Of a stretch of DNA of 64,000 nucleotides, positions 51,927-59,658 are shown piece after piece. Origin of the DNA: Syntrophaceae bacterium UBA7520 (lineage in GTDB: Bacteria > Desulfobacterota > Syntrophia > Syntrophales > Smithellaceae). The stretch is from NCBI GenBank assembly GCA_002478265.1, contig DLNC01000009.1, forward strand, positions 3,914 through 67,913, read 5' to 3'. The position numbers and the translations under genes were made by a program. The first letter of the stretch is position 1. Each line of letters opens with the position of its first letter. The notes beneath the pieces were generated by a model, which was not told where the DNA came from, did no database searches, and was given only the letters and a program-made list of their open reading frames with translations.

Positions 51927-52757
51927 TCAAACAAAGTTATGTAAAGACGAAAAACAAAGTTTCACCAAAATATACGTCAGCAACAGAAGCAAAAACACAA
52001 TACACGACAAGGCGGCCATGCGGAATCCTTTCCAGCCGAGGGCGAGGCGCTGATGAAGCAGCACGCCGTAAACAAGCCACGCAATAAAAGACCAGATAAC
52101 TTTCGGGTCGGATGTCCAGAGATTTTCCCAGACAAAGGCGGCGTAGAACGCGCCGGCGATAATGCCCGTGGTCAAAAGAGGGAAGCCACACAAAAGACAA
52201 AGATGATTTATTCTGTCCAAATCGCCAAGGGAAGGAAGCAGCCGGCTCATCGAGGTGAATTTCCCGCTTTTGAGCAGACTGTTTTGCATGATAAACATGG
52301 CGCCCGCGCATGACGCCAGCACAAATAAAATTTCCCCCACAATGGATAAAGCGAGGTGCCCGGTGGCCAGCCAGCTTTGCAATCCTTCCGGCAAAATGGT
52401 TTTGCCCGCCTCCTGACCGGCGGCGATAATCACGAATAACAACACAAGGGGCCCGATAAACGCGCCCAGCAGCCTTGTTTTTGTCTTGAATTGCAGGACA
52501 AGATAAACAGCGCCGGCCGACCAGGCGTAAAACGCGAAAAGCGCGCGCGGCCCCAGATTGGTAAAGCCGTGGGCGTTTATCGCCGCCGCGATCAGATAGG
52601 CCGTAAGCAGCAAAAACGCGCCCGCCAGAATCCATGTGGATATCTTGGCCAACATCACTCTTTTGACCAGCAGGGAAAAAAGATAACCGGCGGCGCTTAA
52701 AGCGGCAAGGAAAAATGCCAGCGCGAAAAATATCAGCTCAACATTTTCAAAATTCAA
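51927..52757 (-). CDS. CcsA/HemX-like cytochrome c assembly membrane protein
   Basis: The roughly 276-residue protein has about eight transmembrane helices and belongs to the CcsA/CcmC family: a Trp-rich heme-handling segment is visible only partly (WENLWTSDPKVIWSFIAWLVYGVLLHQRL near the end), with His residues flanking helices. In hem operons this gene is usually called hemX and may influence HemA level or heme export. TTG 52757 has GGAGG six bases upstream and fits the first helix. It overlaps the preceding gene by 11 bases and leads directly into hemA. Confidence 0.83.
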   Translation of the reverse strand: MNFENVELIFFALAFFLAALSAAGYLFSLLVKRVMLAKISTWILAGAFLLLTAYLIAAAINAHGFTNLGPRALFAFYAWSAGAVYLVLQFKTKTRLLGAFIGPLVLLFVIIAAGQEAGKTILPEGLQSWLATGHLALSIVGEILFVLASCAGAMFIMQNSLLKSGKFTSMSRLLPSLGDLDRINHLCLLCGFPLLTTGIIAGAFYAAFVWENLWTSDPKVIWSFIAWLVYGVLLHQRLALGWKGFRMAALSCIVFLLLLLTYILVKLCFSSLHNFV

Positions 52758-53385
52758 ATTCCACCTCCTCGCCGGTTGCTTCCCTGACGATCTGTTTCGC
52801 CTTTTCCCGATTTTTCCGGCGCAGTGCGTCAAGCAATCCCGCGCCCATAAGTCTTTCAAACCAGGCCTTGCCCACCTCGGCGTTTTTTTCCATTTTGGGG
52901 CGCAGTTGTCCCAAAATATTATTTAACGCCGCGTATTCTTCGCCGTAGGTTTTTTCCATCTCCTCGCGCAGATGACGCGCCAGCGCCGGCGAATTGCCCG
53001 CCGTGCCCACGGCAATAGTTAAATCTCCCCTCTCCACAAGGGAAGGCAGAATAAAATCGCACTTTTGCGGGTCATCCACAACATTTACTGGAATTCCCCG
53101 TGTGCGCGCGTCGCGTGAGACTGCGGCGTTTACCTCGTCATCATCGGTCGCGCTGATGACCAGCGCGGCGTCTTCAATATACGACGGGGAATATTTACCG
53201 GCGATATGAATGATTTCATTTTTGTCTTTCAGCGAGGCAAGCTCGCCGGTCAAAGCGGGGCTTATGACAAAAACTTTCGCGCCGCAATCAATAAGGCGCA
53301 GCGCTTTTCTCTGCGCGACTTCGCCGCCGCCGACGACCACGCATTTTTTACCGGTGATGTTCCAGAAAACAGGGTAATATTTCAA
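52747..53385 (-). CDS. Precorrin-2 dehydrogenase (siroheme synthase N-terminal type)
   Basis: The 212-residue protein starts MKYYPVFWNITGKKCVVVGGGEVAQRKA, the NAD-binding fold of the CysG N-terminus/Met8 family. NVVDDPQKCDFILPSLVERGDLTIAVGTAGNSPALA is the second landmark. It oxidises precorrin-2 to sirohydrochlorin and may also insert iron. Sirohydrochlorin/siroheme is the precursor for the AhbC route encoded downstream. It is the first gene of the heme operon. Confidence 0.93.
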   Translation of the reverse strand: MKYYPVFWNITGKKCVVVGGGEVAQRKALRLIDCGAKVFVISPALTGELASLKDKNEIIHIAGKYSPSYIEDAALVISATDDDEVNAAVSRDARTRGIPVNVVDDPQKCDFILPSLVERGDLTIAVGTAGNSPALARHLREEMEKTYGEEYAALNNILGQLRPKMEKNAEVGKAWFERLMGAGLLDALRRKNREKAKQIVREATGEEVEFEF

Positions 53386-53607
53386 TTTCTTCCTTTCTGC
53401 CTTGCCTTTGTTTATACGCGCGGTCAGTTTTTAAAAACTATCATGAAGAATACCAAAATTCAAGCAAGGCCGTTGCCGGGCAAAAGCATCGGCAAAATAC
53501 ACCTGGGCAAAATTGCCTTGTTATCTCTATTTTGCGCGGCCCGAGTCTGCTTGAATTATTAATAAAAACAGGTTATATCCTGACAAACACAACAGGAGAA
53601 TCGCGCC

Positions 53608-54546
53608 GTGAAAAAGCAGCAGGAAAAATGGCTGAAGGTGGAAATAGCCGCTCCCGCCGAGTTGATGGATGCTCTGGGCAATTTTCTGACGGAGGCAGGC
53701 GCCCACGGCGTTTTTCAGGAAACACTCGAGCCGCAATCTCCCGGCGATTTTCCCGAAACCGCGCAAACGGAAACAATCCAGGCCTATTTCCCCCAGGATA
53801 CGCGCGCGGAAAAAAGAATAAAATCCGTCGAAAATTATCTGGCCAGTCTCGCGGAAATTTTTCCCGATCTGACCAAGCCGTCACTCAAAACAGAAATAGT
53901 GACTGACCCGGACTGGGGCGAACAGTGGAAAAAATATTTCAAGCCGATACGCGTGAGCGGCAATATTATCGTCAAACCCACGTGGGAGAGATATTCCCCC
54001 TCGAGCCGCGATATTGTCATTGAAATCGATCCCGGCATGGCGTTCGGCACCGGTCAGCACGCTTCGACAAGAATGTGCCTCGAGGCCATTGAAGATATCA
54101 TCATGAAAGAGCGCGCGGTTAAAAACTGGAAGGTTCTGGATGTCGGCTGCGGCACGGGAATCCTCGGCATCGCCGCCGCCAAACTGGGCGCGCAGGATGT
54201 CATCGGCGTGGATATCGACAGAAAAGCCGTGGAAATCGCCCGCGAAAACGCGGCGATTAACGACGTTGACGAGCATATAAAATTCATCAATCGCGACGTG
54301 AAAACACTTACCGAAACGCGTAATCTGATTATCGCCAACCTCACTGCCAAACTGCTCATGGAACTGCGCGAGCATCTGAAAAATCTGCTCGTCCCCGGAG
54401 GCTATATGATCATTTCGGGCATTGTTGAGCCGGACCGGCAGCTTATCGAAGAGCGGTTTTGCGCCGCGCCTTTCACCCAGGAAAAAGTCATTACCGAAAA
54501 AGAATGGGTCTGTTACGTTTTGAAAAAAAGCGACAGAGACATATAA
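53608..54546 (+). CDS. prmA: Ribosomal protein L11 methyltransferase
   Basis: The 312-residue protein methylates ribosomal protein L11 with S-adenosylmethionine. An N-terminal ferredoxin-like recognition domain (WLKVEIAAPAELMDALGNFLTEAGA) is followed by the class I methyltransferase motifs DPGMAFGTGQHASTRMCLE, VLDVGCGTGILGIAAAKLGA and NLTAKLLMEL. Start is GTG 53608 with AGGAGAA upstream. It is followed by rsmE, a common pairing. Confidence 0.94.
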   Translation: MKKQQEKWLKVEIAAPAELMDALGNFLTEAGAHGVFQETLEPQSPGDFPETAQTETIQAYFPQDTRAEKRIKSVENYLASLAEIFPDLTKPSLKTEIVTDPDWGEQWKKYFKPIRVSGNIIVKPTWERYSPSSRDIVIEIDPGMAFGTGQHASTRMCLEAIEDIIMKERAVKNWKVLDVGCGTGILGIAAAKLGAQDVIGVDIDRKAVEIARENAAINDVDEHIKFINRDVKTLTETRNLIIANLTAKLLMELREHLKNLLVPGGYMIISGIVEPDRQLIEERFCAAPFTQEKVITEKEWVCYVLKKSDRDI

Positions 54547-54591
54547 TAAAATAACTTTCCGCTTCATTTCCCAAAGCGTAAGGAAATAAAT

Positions 54592-55350
54592 TTGACCATC
54601 CCCCGGATATACAGCACGGAAATACTGCAGGACAAAAAAACTCTGCTGCTGCCGCAGGATAATCTAAAATACCTGAAAAATGTCCTGCGCCTGAAGCCGG
54701 GCGGCAAAATAGCCGTTTTTGACAGCGCGGGCCATGAATATGAGGCGTCAATTACAAAATATTTAACCGCAGGCGTGGAAGTGATAACGGAAAAGAAAAT
54801 CGACCGCGCCGAAAAGGAAATCAGAATTACTCTGGCGCAGGCGCTGCCCAAAGCGGCCAAAATGGATTTAATCGTCAAAAGCGCGGCGGAACTGGGCGTG
54901 GATTTGATTATTCCTTTTGCCGCGAAAAGATCCGTGAGCCACATTGCCGCCGATAAAGCGGCGCAGAAAGTAAGGCGCTGGCAGAAAATCGCCCTCGAGG
55001 CATCACGCGCCACGCGCGCGGCAGGCGTCACCAAAGTGGATAATTTCAGAAAGTTCGACGCCGTGCTTAAAAGCGCCGTCACGCCCGGCGCCAGAATGAT
55101 TTTCTGGGAAGAAGAAGAAAAAATAACCATTAAAGACGCATTGACGGATAAAAGTCTTGACGGCTGCAAAAATTATTTTATTATTGTGGGGCCCGAAGGC
55201 GGTTTTGCCAAGGACGAAATCACGCGGGCGTTGGACGCCGGTTTTCTTTCCGTCAGTCTCGGCCGGCATATTTTAAAGGTTGAAACGGCGGCCGCGGCGA
55301 TTATTTCCATAATTCAATACGAAAAAGGCGTTTTCAGCCATAAATCATAA
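54592..55350 (+). CDS. rsmE: 16S rRNA m3U1498 methyltransferase
   Basis: The 252-residue SPOUT-fold enzyme has an N-terminal PUA-like RNA-binding part (QDNLKYLKNVLRLKPGGKIAVFD) and a C-terminal knotted SAM site (IIVGPEGGFAKDEI and SLGRHILKVETAAAAIISII). It methylates U1498 of 16S rRNA. Start is TTG 54592 with TAAGGA upstream. It leads into the RDD gene 14 bases later. Confidence 0.94.
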   Translation: MTIPRIYSTEILQDKKTLLLPQDNLKYLKNVLRLKPGGKIAVFDSAGHEYEASITKYLTAGVEVITEKKIDRAEKEIRITLAQALPKAAKMDLIVKSAAELGVDLIIPFAAKRSVSHIAADKAAQKVRRWQKIALEASRATRAAGVTKVDNFRKFDAVLKSAVTPGARMIFWEEEEKITIKDALTDKSLDGCKNYFIIVGPEGGFAKDEITRALDAGFLSVSLGRHILKVETAAAAIISIIQYEKGVFSHKS

Positions 55351-55364
55351 GGGGGTAAAAAATT

Positions 55365-55904
55365 ATGTCCGTTTATAAATTTGCCGGTTTTTGGCGGCGT
55401 CTTATCGCTTATCTTATCGACAATACCATCATCTGTCTTGTTTTCTTTGTTCTGTTCATGATCGCGGTTATCGGTTATTTTCTCGGCGTGTCCAACACGG
55501 AAGAAAGCCAATGGCTTGCCGATTTGACGGATCCCACCAAAATTTCCTCGGCCATGATTTTTATCTGGGTGTTTCTGCTTGCTTTAACCATCGGCTATTT
55601 TACATATTTTCACGGAACAACCGGCCGCACGCCTGGCAAGATGATACTCGGCCTGCAGGTGGTCGGCGAAGACGGCAAGCCCCTGACCTTCGGCATCGCT
55701 TTTTTGCGCGCGGTGGGATATTTCATCTCCAGCATTGTACTGAACCTTGGCTTTATCTGGGTGGCTTTTGATAAGCGCAAACAGGGCTGGCACGATAAAA
55801 TCGCGGGCACGGTCGTGATTATCAGAGAAGAGCAGACGCCGGCGGAAGGCCTCGCAATTCCGGACCGCAGCCCACCTGCGCAAGTGTCGCAAAACAATAA
55901 TTAA
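55365..55904 (+). CDS. RDD-family membrane protein
   Basis: The 179-residue protein has three transmembrane helices. RDD landmarks are FWRRLIAYLIDNTI (Arg and Asp of the first helix), GTTGRTPGKMILGLQVV and FDKRKQGWHDKIAGTVVI. The family is broad; some members are Na+/H+ antiporters, most are uncharacterised. AGGGGG upstream of ATG 55365 is the likely ribosome site. Confidence 0.9.
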   Translation: MSVYKFAGFWRRLIAYLIDNTIICLVFFVLFMIAVIGYFLGVSNTEESQWLADLTDPTKISSAMIFIWVFLLALTIGYFTYFHGTTGRTPGKMILGLQVVGEDGKPLTFGIAFLRAVGYFISSIVLNLGFIWVAFDKRKQGWHDKIAGTVVIIREEQTPAEGLAIPDRSPPAQVSQNNN

Positions 55905-55980
55905 TTTGCGGCAAACGCAAGGCCTGGCGGGAAAAAATGCCTTGACAAGTAATCCTATATTTTATAGACGATTCTGCCTC

Positions 55981-56056
55981 GGGTCGGTAGCTCAGTCGGT
56001 AGAGCATCGGACTGAAAATCCGAGTGTCGGCAGTTCAATTCTGCCCTGACCCACCA
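55981..56056 (+). tRNA. tRNA-Phe(GAA) with encoded CCA
   Basis: The sequence folds as acceptor GGGTCGG/CTGACCC (with one G-U), a D arm TAGCTCAGTCGGTAGAGCA, anticodon arm CGGACTGAAAATCCG with anticodon GAA, and T arm GGCAGTTCAATTCTGCC. The discriminator base is A and CCA is encoded. TTGACA at 55942 upstream could be its -35 box; the -10 (TATAGA at 55963) is 15 bases away, slightly short. Confidence 0.97.
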
Positions 56057-56067
56057 TGACACTCCGG

Positions 56068-56105
56068 GCCCTCTTTATTTTTTTCAATAGAGAGGGCTTT
56101 TTTTG
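56068..56105 (+). terminator. Terminator after tRNA-Phe
   Basis: GCCCTCT (56068-56074) pairs with AGAGGGC (56091-56097), followed by seven T. It ends the tRNA transcript 11 bases after CCA. Confidence 0.9.
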
Positions 56106-56131
56106 TCGCATTTGTTTTTATTTGTAGGCGC

Positions 56132-57451
56132 ATGACCGAAACTAAATTAAAAATCCTGTTGGTTAATCCTCCCAACTGCGGCCGCAGCATCCCGGAGGAA
56201 GAATACGGCATAACTTCGCTCAAACAGCTTTTCAAGGGAGAGCCTTTCAGCCTGGAAGTTCTGGCCGGGCCTCTGCGTGATCAAGATGTCCTGATTTTTG
56301 ACATGAAATGCGAAAGCGAGGAAGCTTTCTGGGCGGAATTTCACCACTTTAAGCCCGATATCGTCGGCTTTACCGCTGTTACCTGCGAGGCAAATACGGT
56401 TATCCGCCTGGCCGCAAACGTCAAAGAAAAAAGCAATGCTGTGGTGGTCATTGGCGGCAATCACGCCACCTACAATCCGGAATATTTCAACCGCCCATCT
56501 TTCGACTACATTGTCATCGGTTTGGGTAAAAAAAGTTTTCGCGAACTCGTTGTAAAACTCGCCGCGGGTAAAAAATCAAACGGCATCGCCGGCATTGCCA
56601 AAACCACGCCCGGTAGACCGCATACCTATCTGGTACGCGACTATGATGAAACTGATTTGATGCCCGAAATACCGCCGCGCTACGATCTGGTAGCCAAATA
56701 TCGCGACCAGTACTTTCTGGAACAGCTAGGTCTCTCGATGGGTTTTGTGCTGAGCGCCTACGGCTGCACGCACAAATGCTCCTTCTGCGCGATTCCCAAC
56801 ATGGCCGGCGGCAAATATCTGAATTATGACGCCGACGCTGTCGTGCGCGATATCGGCCTTTTGGGCGACACTTCCTTCATCCGCCTGGTGGACGCCAACA
56901 CTTTCGGCAACGCGCGCCATTCGCAGGAGCTTTGCGACAAAATCAGAAGCGCCGGCATCGCCAAAAAATATTTTGCCGACGTGCGCGCCGATACCATCGT
57001 CAAATATCCCGAACTGATGAAAAACTGGAAAGAAGCAGGCCTTTATGCGGTGATTGTGGGCTTTGAAGACGTGTCCGACGAGCGGCTTTCGTCCTACAAC
57101 AAAAAATACCAGGGACAGGTCATCAGCCAGGCCATTGAGATACTGCATAAGCTGGGAATTGTCATTATTGGCGATTTTATCGCCTCGCCGCGTGATGACG
57201 AGGAAGACTTCAGAAAACTGGAGGATTTTATTCTGGCGCACAAGATTGAAGTGCCGGTAATTTCCGTTTTAACGCCGCTGCCGGGAACGCCTCTTTACAA
57301 AACGATGAAAAAAGATATAATCATTGATGATCTTGATTATTACACCTTTACCAACGCGGTGACGGCCACCAAAATGCCGGAGAAGATGTTTTATCAGACC
57401 TACGCCGGGCTGATGAAGCGCCTGCATGAAAAGCCGCACCGGCCGCAGTAA
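56132..57451 (+). CDS. Cobalamin-binding radical SAM protein
   Basis: The 439-residue protein has an N-terminal B12-binding-like Rossmann part (KILLVNPPNCG; DIVGFTAVTCEAN; VVVIGGNHATYNPE) and a radical SAM core with YGCTHKCSFCAIP, followed by the usual Elp3-like fold and a C-terminal PEKMFYQTYAGLMKRL. Members methylate or rearrange unactivated carbons, and the substrate is unknown. Position 18 bases before a ketosynthase III gene points to a lipid, polyketide or tetrapyrrole-side product. Translation starts 27 bases after the tRNA terminator. Confidence 0.88.
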   Translation: MTETKLKILLVNPPNCGRSIPEEEYGITSLKQLFKGEPFSLEVLAGPLRDQDVLIFDMKCESEEAFWAEFHHFKPDIVGFTAVTCEANTVIRLAANVKEKSNAVVVIGGNHATYNPEYFNRPSFDYIVIGLGKKSFRELVVKLAAGKKSNGIAGIAKTTPGRPHTYLVRDYDETDLMPEIPPRYDLVAKYRDQYFLEQLGLSMGFVLSAYGCTHKCSFCAIPNMAGGKYLNYDADAVVRDIGLLGDTSFIRLVDANTFGNARHSQELCDKIRSAGIAKKYFADVRADTIVKYPELMKNWKEAGLYAVIVGFEDVSDERLSSYNKKYQGQVISQAIEILHKLGIVIIGDFIASPRDDEEDFRKLEDFILAHKIEVPVISVLTPLPGTPLYKTMKKDIIIDDLDYYTFTNAVTATKMPEKMFYQTYAGLMKRLHEKPHRPQ

Positions 57452-57469
57452 CGAAGGAGAAAAATTTTA

Positions 57470-58612
57470 GTGGAAGTTTACATAAACGACATTGCCGCTT
57501 TTTTACCAAACGAACCGGTAGATAATACGGAAATTGAAGATGTGCTGGGAAAAGTTAAGAATAACCGCTCGCGCATCAAAAGCATGGTGCTCAAAAACAA
57601 CGGCATCCTAAAGCGCTACTACGCCATTGACCGCAAGACAGGCAAGCTCAACTACACCAACGCGGGGCTTGCCGCCGAAGCCGTGAAGAGATTGAAGCCA
57701 TACGAAGGTTTTAAGATAAATGACATACAGTGTCTCTGCTCCGGCACGACGATTGCCGACGTTATCGCGCCCGGGCACGGCCTGATGGTCGCGGGCGAAC
57801 TGGGGATCGGCCCCTGCGAGGTTATCTCCACCTCGGGCATCTGCTTATCCGGCGTTACCTCTTTTAAAGCGGCCTGGGCGAATGTTGCGCTGGGGCTGAC
57901 CGAAAACGCCGTGGCCACGGCCTCTGAACTTGCCTCCTCCTTGATACGCTCCGATTTTTTTGAACATCTGCCGGGCGATCCGGATTTCAAAAATCATCCG
58001 GTGGTGGCTTTTGAATCCGATTTTCTGCGCTGGATGTTATCGGACGCGGGCGGCGCGATTTTCTTCTCCGGCAAGAAAAATTCAGGCCGCATTTCGCTGC
58101 GCGTGGAGTGGGTTGAACATGTCTCGTATGCTGGGCAGATGGATGTCTGCATGTACGCCGGGGGCATGAAAACGCCGGAGGGCAAGGTTATCGGCTGGCG
58201 CGAACTGGACTCACTGCAGGAAGCGATAGATAAAAATTTCATGGCGCTCAAACAGGATACCGAAATATTGGGCGATCACGTTGTGCGCCTCACCGTCAAT
58301 GAGGCGCTCACCCGCACCGCGCAAAGAAGAAAAATCAGGCCGGAGGAAATTGATTGGTATCTGCCGCATTACTCCTCGGAATTTTTCCGCGATAAAATTC
58401 ACAACGCCATGGCTGAAGTCGGTTTTAAAATTCCTTACGAGCGCTGGTTTACCAACCTCACCTACAAAGGCAACACCGGCGCCGCCTCAATTTACGTGAT
58501 GCTGGAGGAAATCTTCCACTCGGATAAATTAAAGGAAGGGCAGAAGATCCTCTGCTATATTCCCGAAAGCGGCCGCTTCTCCGTCGCCTATATATTGCTT
58601 ACAGTGGTTTAA
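57470..58612 (+). CDS. Ketosynthase III-family protein, DarB-like
   Basis: The 380-residue FabH-fold enzyme has catalytic Cys in STSGICLSG, His in WYLPHYSSEFF and Asn in NLTYKGNTGAASIY. The start VYINDIAAFLPNEPVDNTEIEDVLG and RYYAIDRKTGKLNYTNAGL are the pattern I associate with DarB-type ketosynthases of dialkylresorcinol and aryl-polyene-like pathways rather than housekeeping FabH. It would condense two acyl chains. Start is GTG 57470 with GAAGGAG upstream. No partner cyclase (DarA-like) is visible nearby, so the product is uncertain. Confidence 0.8.
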   Translation: MEVYINDIAAFLPNEPVDNTEIEDVLGKVKNNRSRIKSMVLKNNGILKRYYAIDRKTGKLNYTNAGLAAEAVKRLKPYEGFKINDIQCLCSGTTIADVIAPGHGLMVAGELGIGPCEVISTSGICLSGVTSFKAAWANVALGLTENAVATASELASSLIRSDFFEHLPGDPDFKNHPVVAFESDFLRWMLSDAGGAIFFSGKKNSGRISLRVEWVEHVSYAGQMDVCMYAGGMKTPEGKVIGWRELDSLQEAIDKNFMALKQDTEILGDHVVRLTVNEALTRTAQRRKIRPEEIDWYLPHYSSEFFRDKIHNAMAEVGFKIPYERWFTNLTYKGNTGAASIYVMLEEIFHSDKLKEGQKILCYIPESGRFSVAYILLTVV

Positions 58613-58658
58613 TTACAGGCTGCCGCTTACGCGCAGAAGATAGTTGACCACATTGTTT

Positions 58659-58679
58659 TAGGTATGATATTTATACCTA
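58659..58679. promoter_or_regulatory. Inverted repeat operator for hicBA
   Basis: TAGGTAT and ATACCTA surround 7 bases, just downstream of TTGACC (58644-58649) and overlapping the likely -10 region. Toxin-antitoxin operons are usually repressed by their antitoxin at such a site. Confidence 0.65.
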
Positions 58680-58700
58680 TACAAAAAAGAGGTAAATGAT

Positions 58701-58916
58701 ATGCACAATGAATTTACGGCCATAATTGAGCGTGACGGCGATTGGTTCATCGCCTACAGCCCTGAAATACCGGGCGCAAACGGCCAGGGAAAAACAAAAG
58801 AGGAGTGCCTGAAAAATCTTTCCGAAGCCATCGAGCTAATTCTTGAAGACCGCAGGCAGGACGCGTTGCGCGGCATTCCACGGGACGCCGCGCGCGAAGT
58901 GGTTTCTGTCGGATGA
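58701..58916 (+). CDS. hicB: HicB-family antitoxin
   Basis: The 71-residue protein has the HicB partial RNase H-like fold: FTAIIERDGDWFIAYSPEIPGANGQGKTKEECLKNLSEAI, then LILEDRR. It should neutralise HicA by blocking its active site. No separate helix-turn-helix is visible, so DNA binding may need the complex. It overlaps hicA by 4 bases (ATGA). The antitoxin-first order is the less common hicBA arrangement. Confidence 0.9.
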   Translation: MHNEFTAIIERDGDWFIAYSPEIPGANGQGKTKEECLKNLSEAIELILEDRRQDALRGIPRDAAREVVSVG

Positions 58917-59101
58917 AGCTGCACGCCCTGCTGAAACATCTCAGGCGTCACGGCTGTTTTCTCAAACGCGAAGGCGGCTCTCATTCTCTATGGACGAATC
59001 CCAATACCGGCAGAATTGAAGCCGTGCCACGGCACAAAGAAATATCCGACAAGCTGGCAATAAAAATATGCCGCTCTCTTTCCATCCCCGACCCAAAATA
59101 A
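58913..59101 (+). CDS. hicA: HicA-family mRNA interferase toxin
   Basis: The 62-residue double-stranded-RNA-binding-like protein has the catalytic His in KREGGSHSLW (GGSHS), followed by NPNTGRIEAVPRHKEISDKLAIKICRSL. It cuts mRNA independently of ribosomes when free of HicB. Its start overlaps the hicB stop. Length and motifs are complete, so the pair looks active. Confidence 0.92.
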   Translation: MKLHALLKHLRRHGCFLKREGGSHSLWTNPNTGRIEAVPRHKEISDKLAIKICRSLSIPDPK

Positions 59102-59170
59102 TAAACAGTAAAAAATAAATCTTTTTTTTAAGGATTCCAGCCGGTGTATCATAACAATACCGTTTCATTG

Positions 59171-59256
59171 CACCCGGCAGGAGCTCCGGTAGCCCTGCCC
59201 GGCGCATGCATGGGAATGCTGGATACGCCGGGAAAAAACTCTGCCTGTAGCGGGTG
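59171..59256 (+). ncRNA. Candidate structured RNA, class unknown
   Basis: CACCC (59171-59175) pairs with GGGTG (59252-59256). Inside are hairpins GGCAGG (59176-59181)/CCTGCC (59194-59199) and CCGGCG/CGCCGG (to 59231), the second with an inner GCAT/ATGC. The compact multi-branch fold, in a 557-base gap with no credible gene, resembles an aptamer or a mobile repeat. It matches no riboswitch motif I know. Confidence 0.4.
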
Positions 59257-59358
59257 AAGCAATCTCATAAAAACGAGGGAAAAGCGTTGGATGGCCGCGC
59301 ATATTGCAGGGATAAAGTCATAAAACTCAACAGGCAGACCCTTTGTGCCAAATTGACT

Positions 59359-59380
59359 ATTTTTCAGCGCACTGAAAAAT
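59359..59380. terminator. AT-rich hairpin in the gap before the barrel gene
   Basis: ATTTTTCAG pairs with CTGAAAAAT around a 4-base CGCA loop. No long T run follows. It could end transcription from hicBA or from the RNA candidate. Confidence 0.4.
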
Positions 59381-59488
59381 ATTCGCGTCTATTTTTCAAT
59401 ATAATTAATGATCCTCACCTAGGAACACATCCGCTTGAAAGAATCTACGCCGCAGCAATCTCTTAATAAAATCGTGAAAAATTTCTTA

Positions 59489-59516
59489 TTGACATTTAAA
59501 TCCAGAATGCTATTTT
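59489..59516 (+). promoter_or_regulatory. Promoter for the outer-membrane barrel gene
   Basis: TTGACA (59489-59494), 16 bases, TATTTT (59511-59516). The leader to the ATG at 59659 is about 135 bases and AT-rich. Confidence 0.5.
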
Positions 59517-59658
59517 TCAGTCAGCGCCGATTATAATTTTCCCCAAACTCCACCGGAATGTTTCTTCTACTCCAACGAAAAAGCTACACGGCGCGTATAA
59601 ATATACTTTTTTAGTTATTTAGATCTTTAACATTCTAATAAACTTTAGGAGGTATTTT

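Noticed and set aside
59254..59466. 70-codon plus-strand frame in the gap before the barrel gene
   Set aside because: The start lies at the edge of the RNA-like fold, there is no ribosome site, and it crosses an AT hairpin; coding is not supported.
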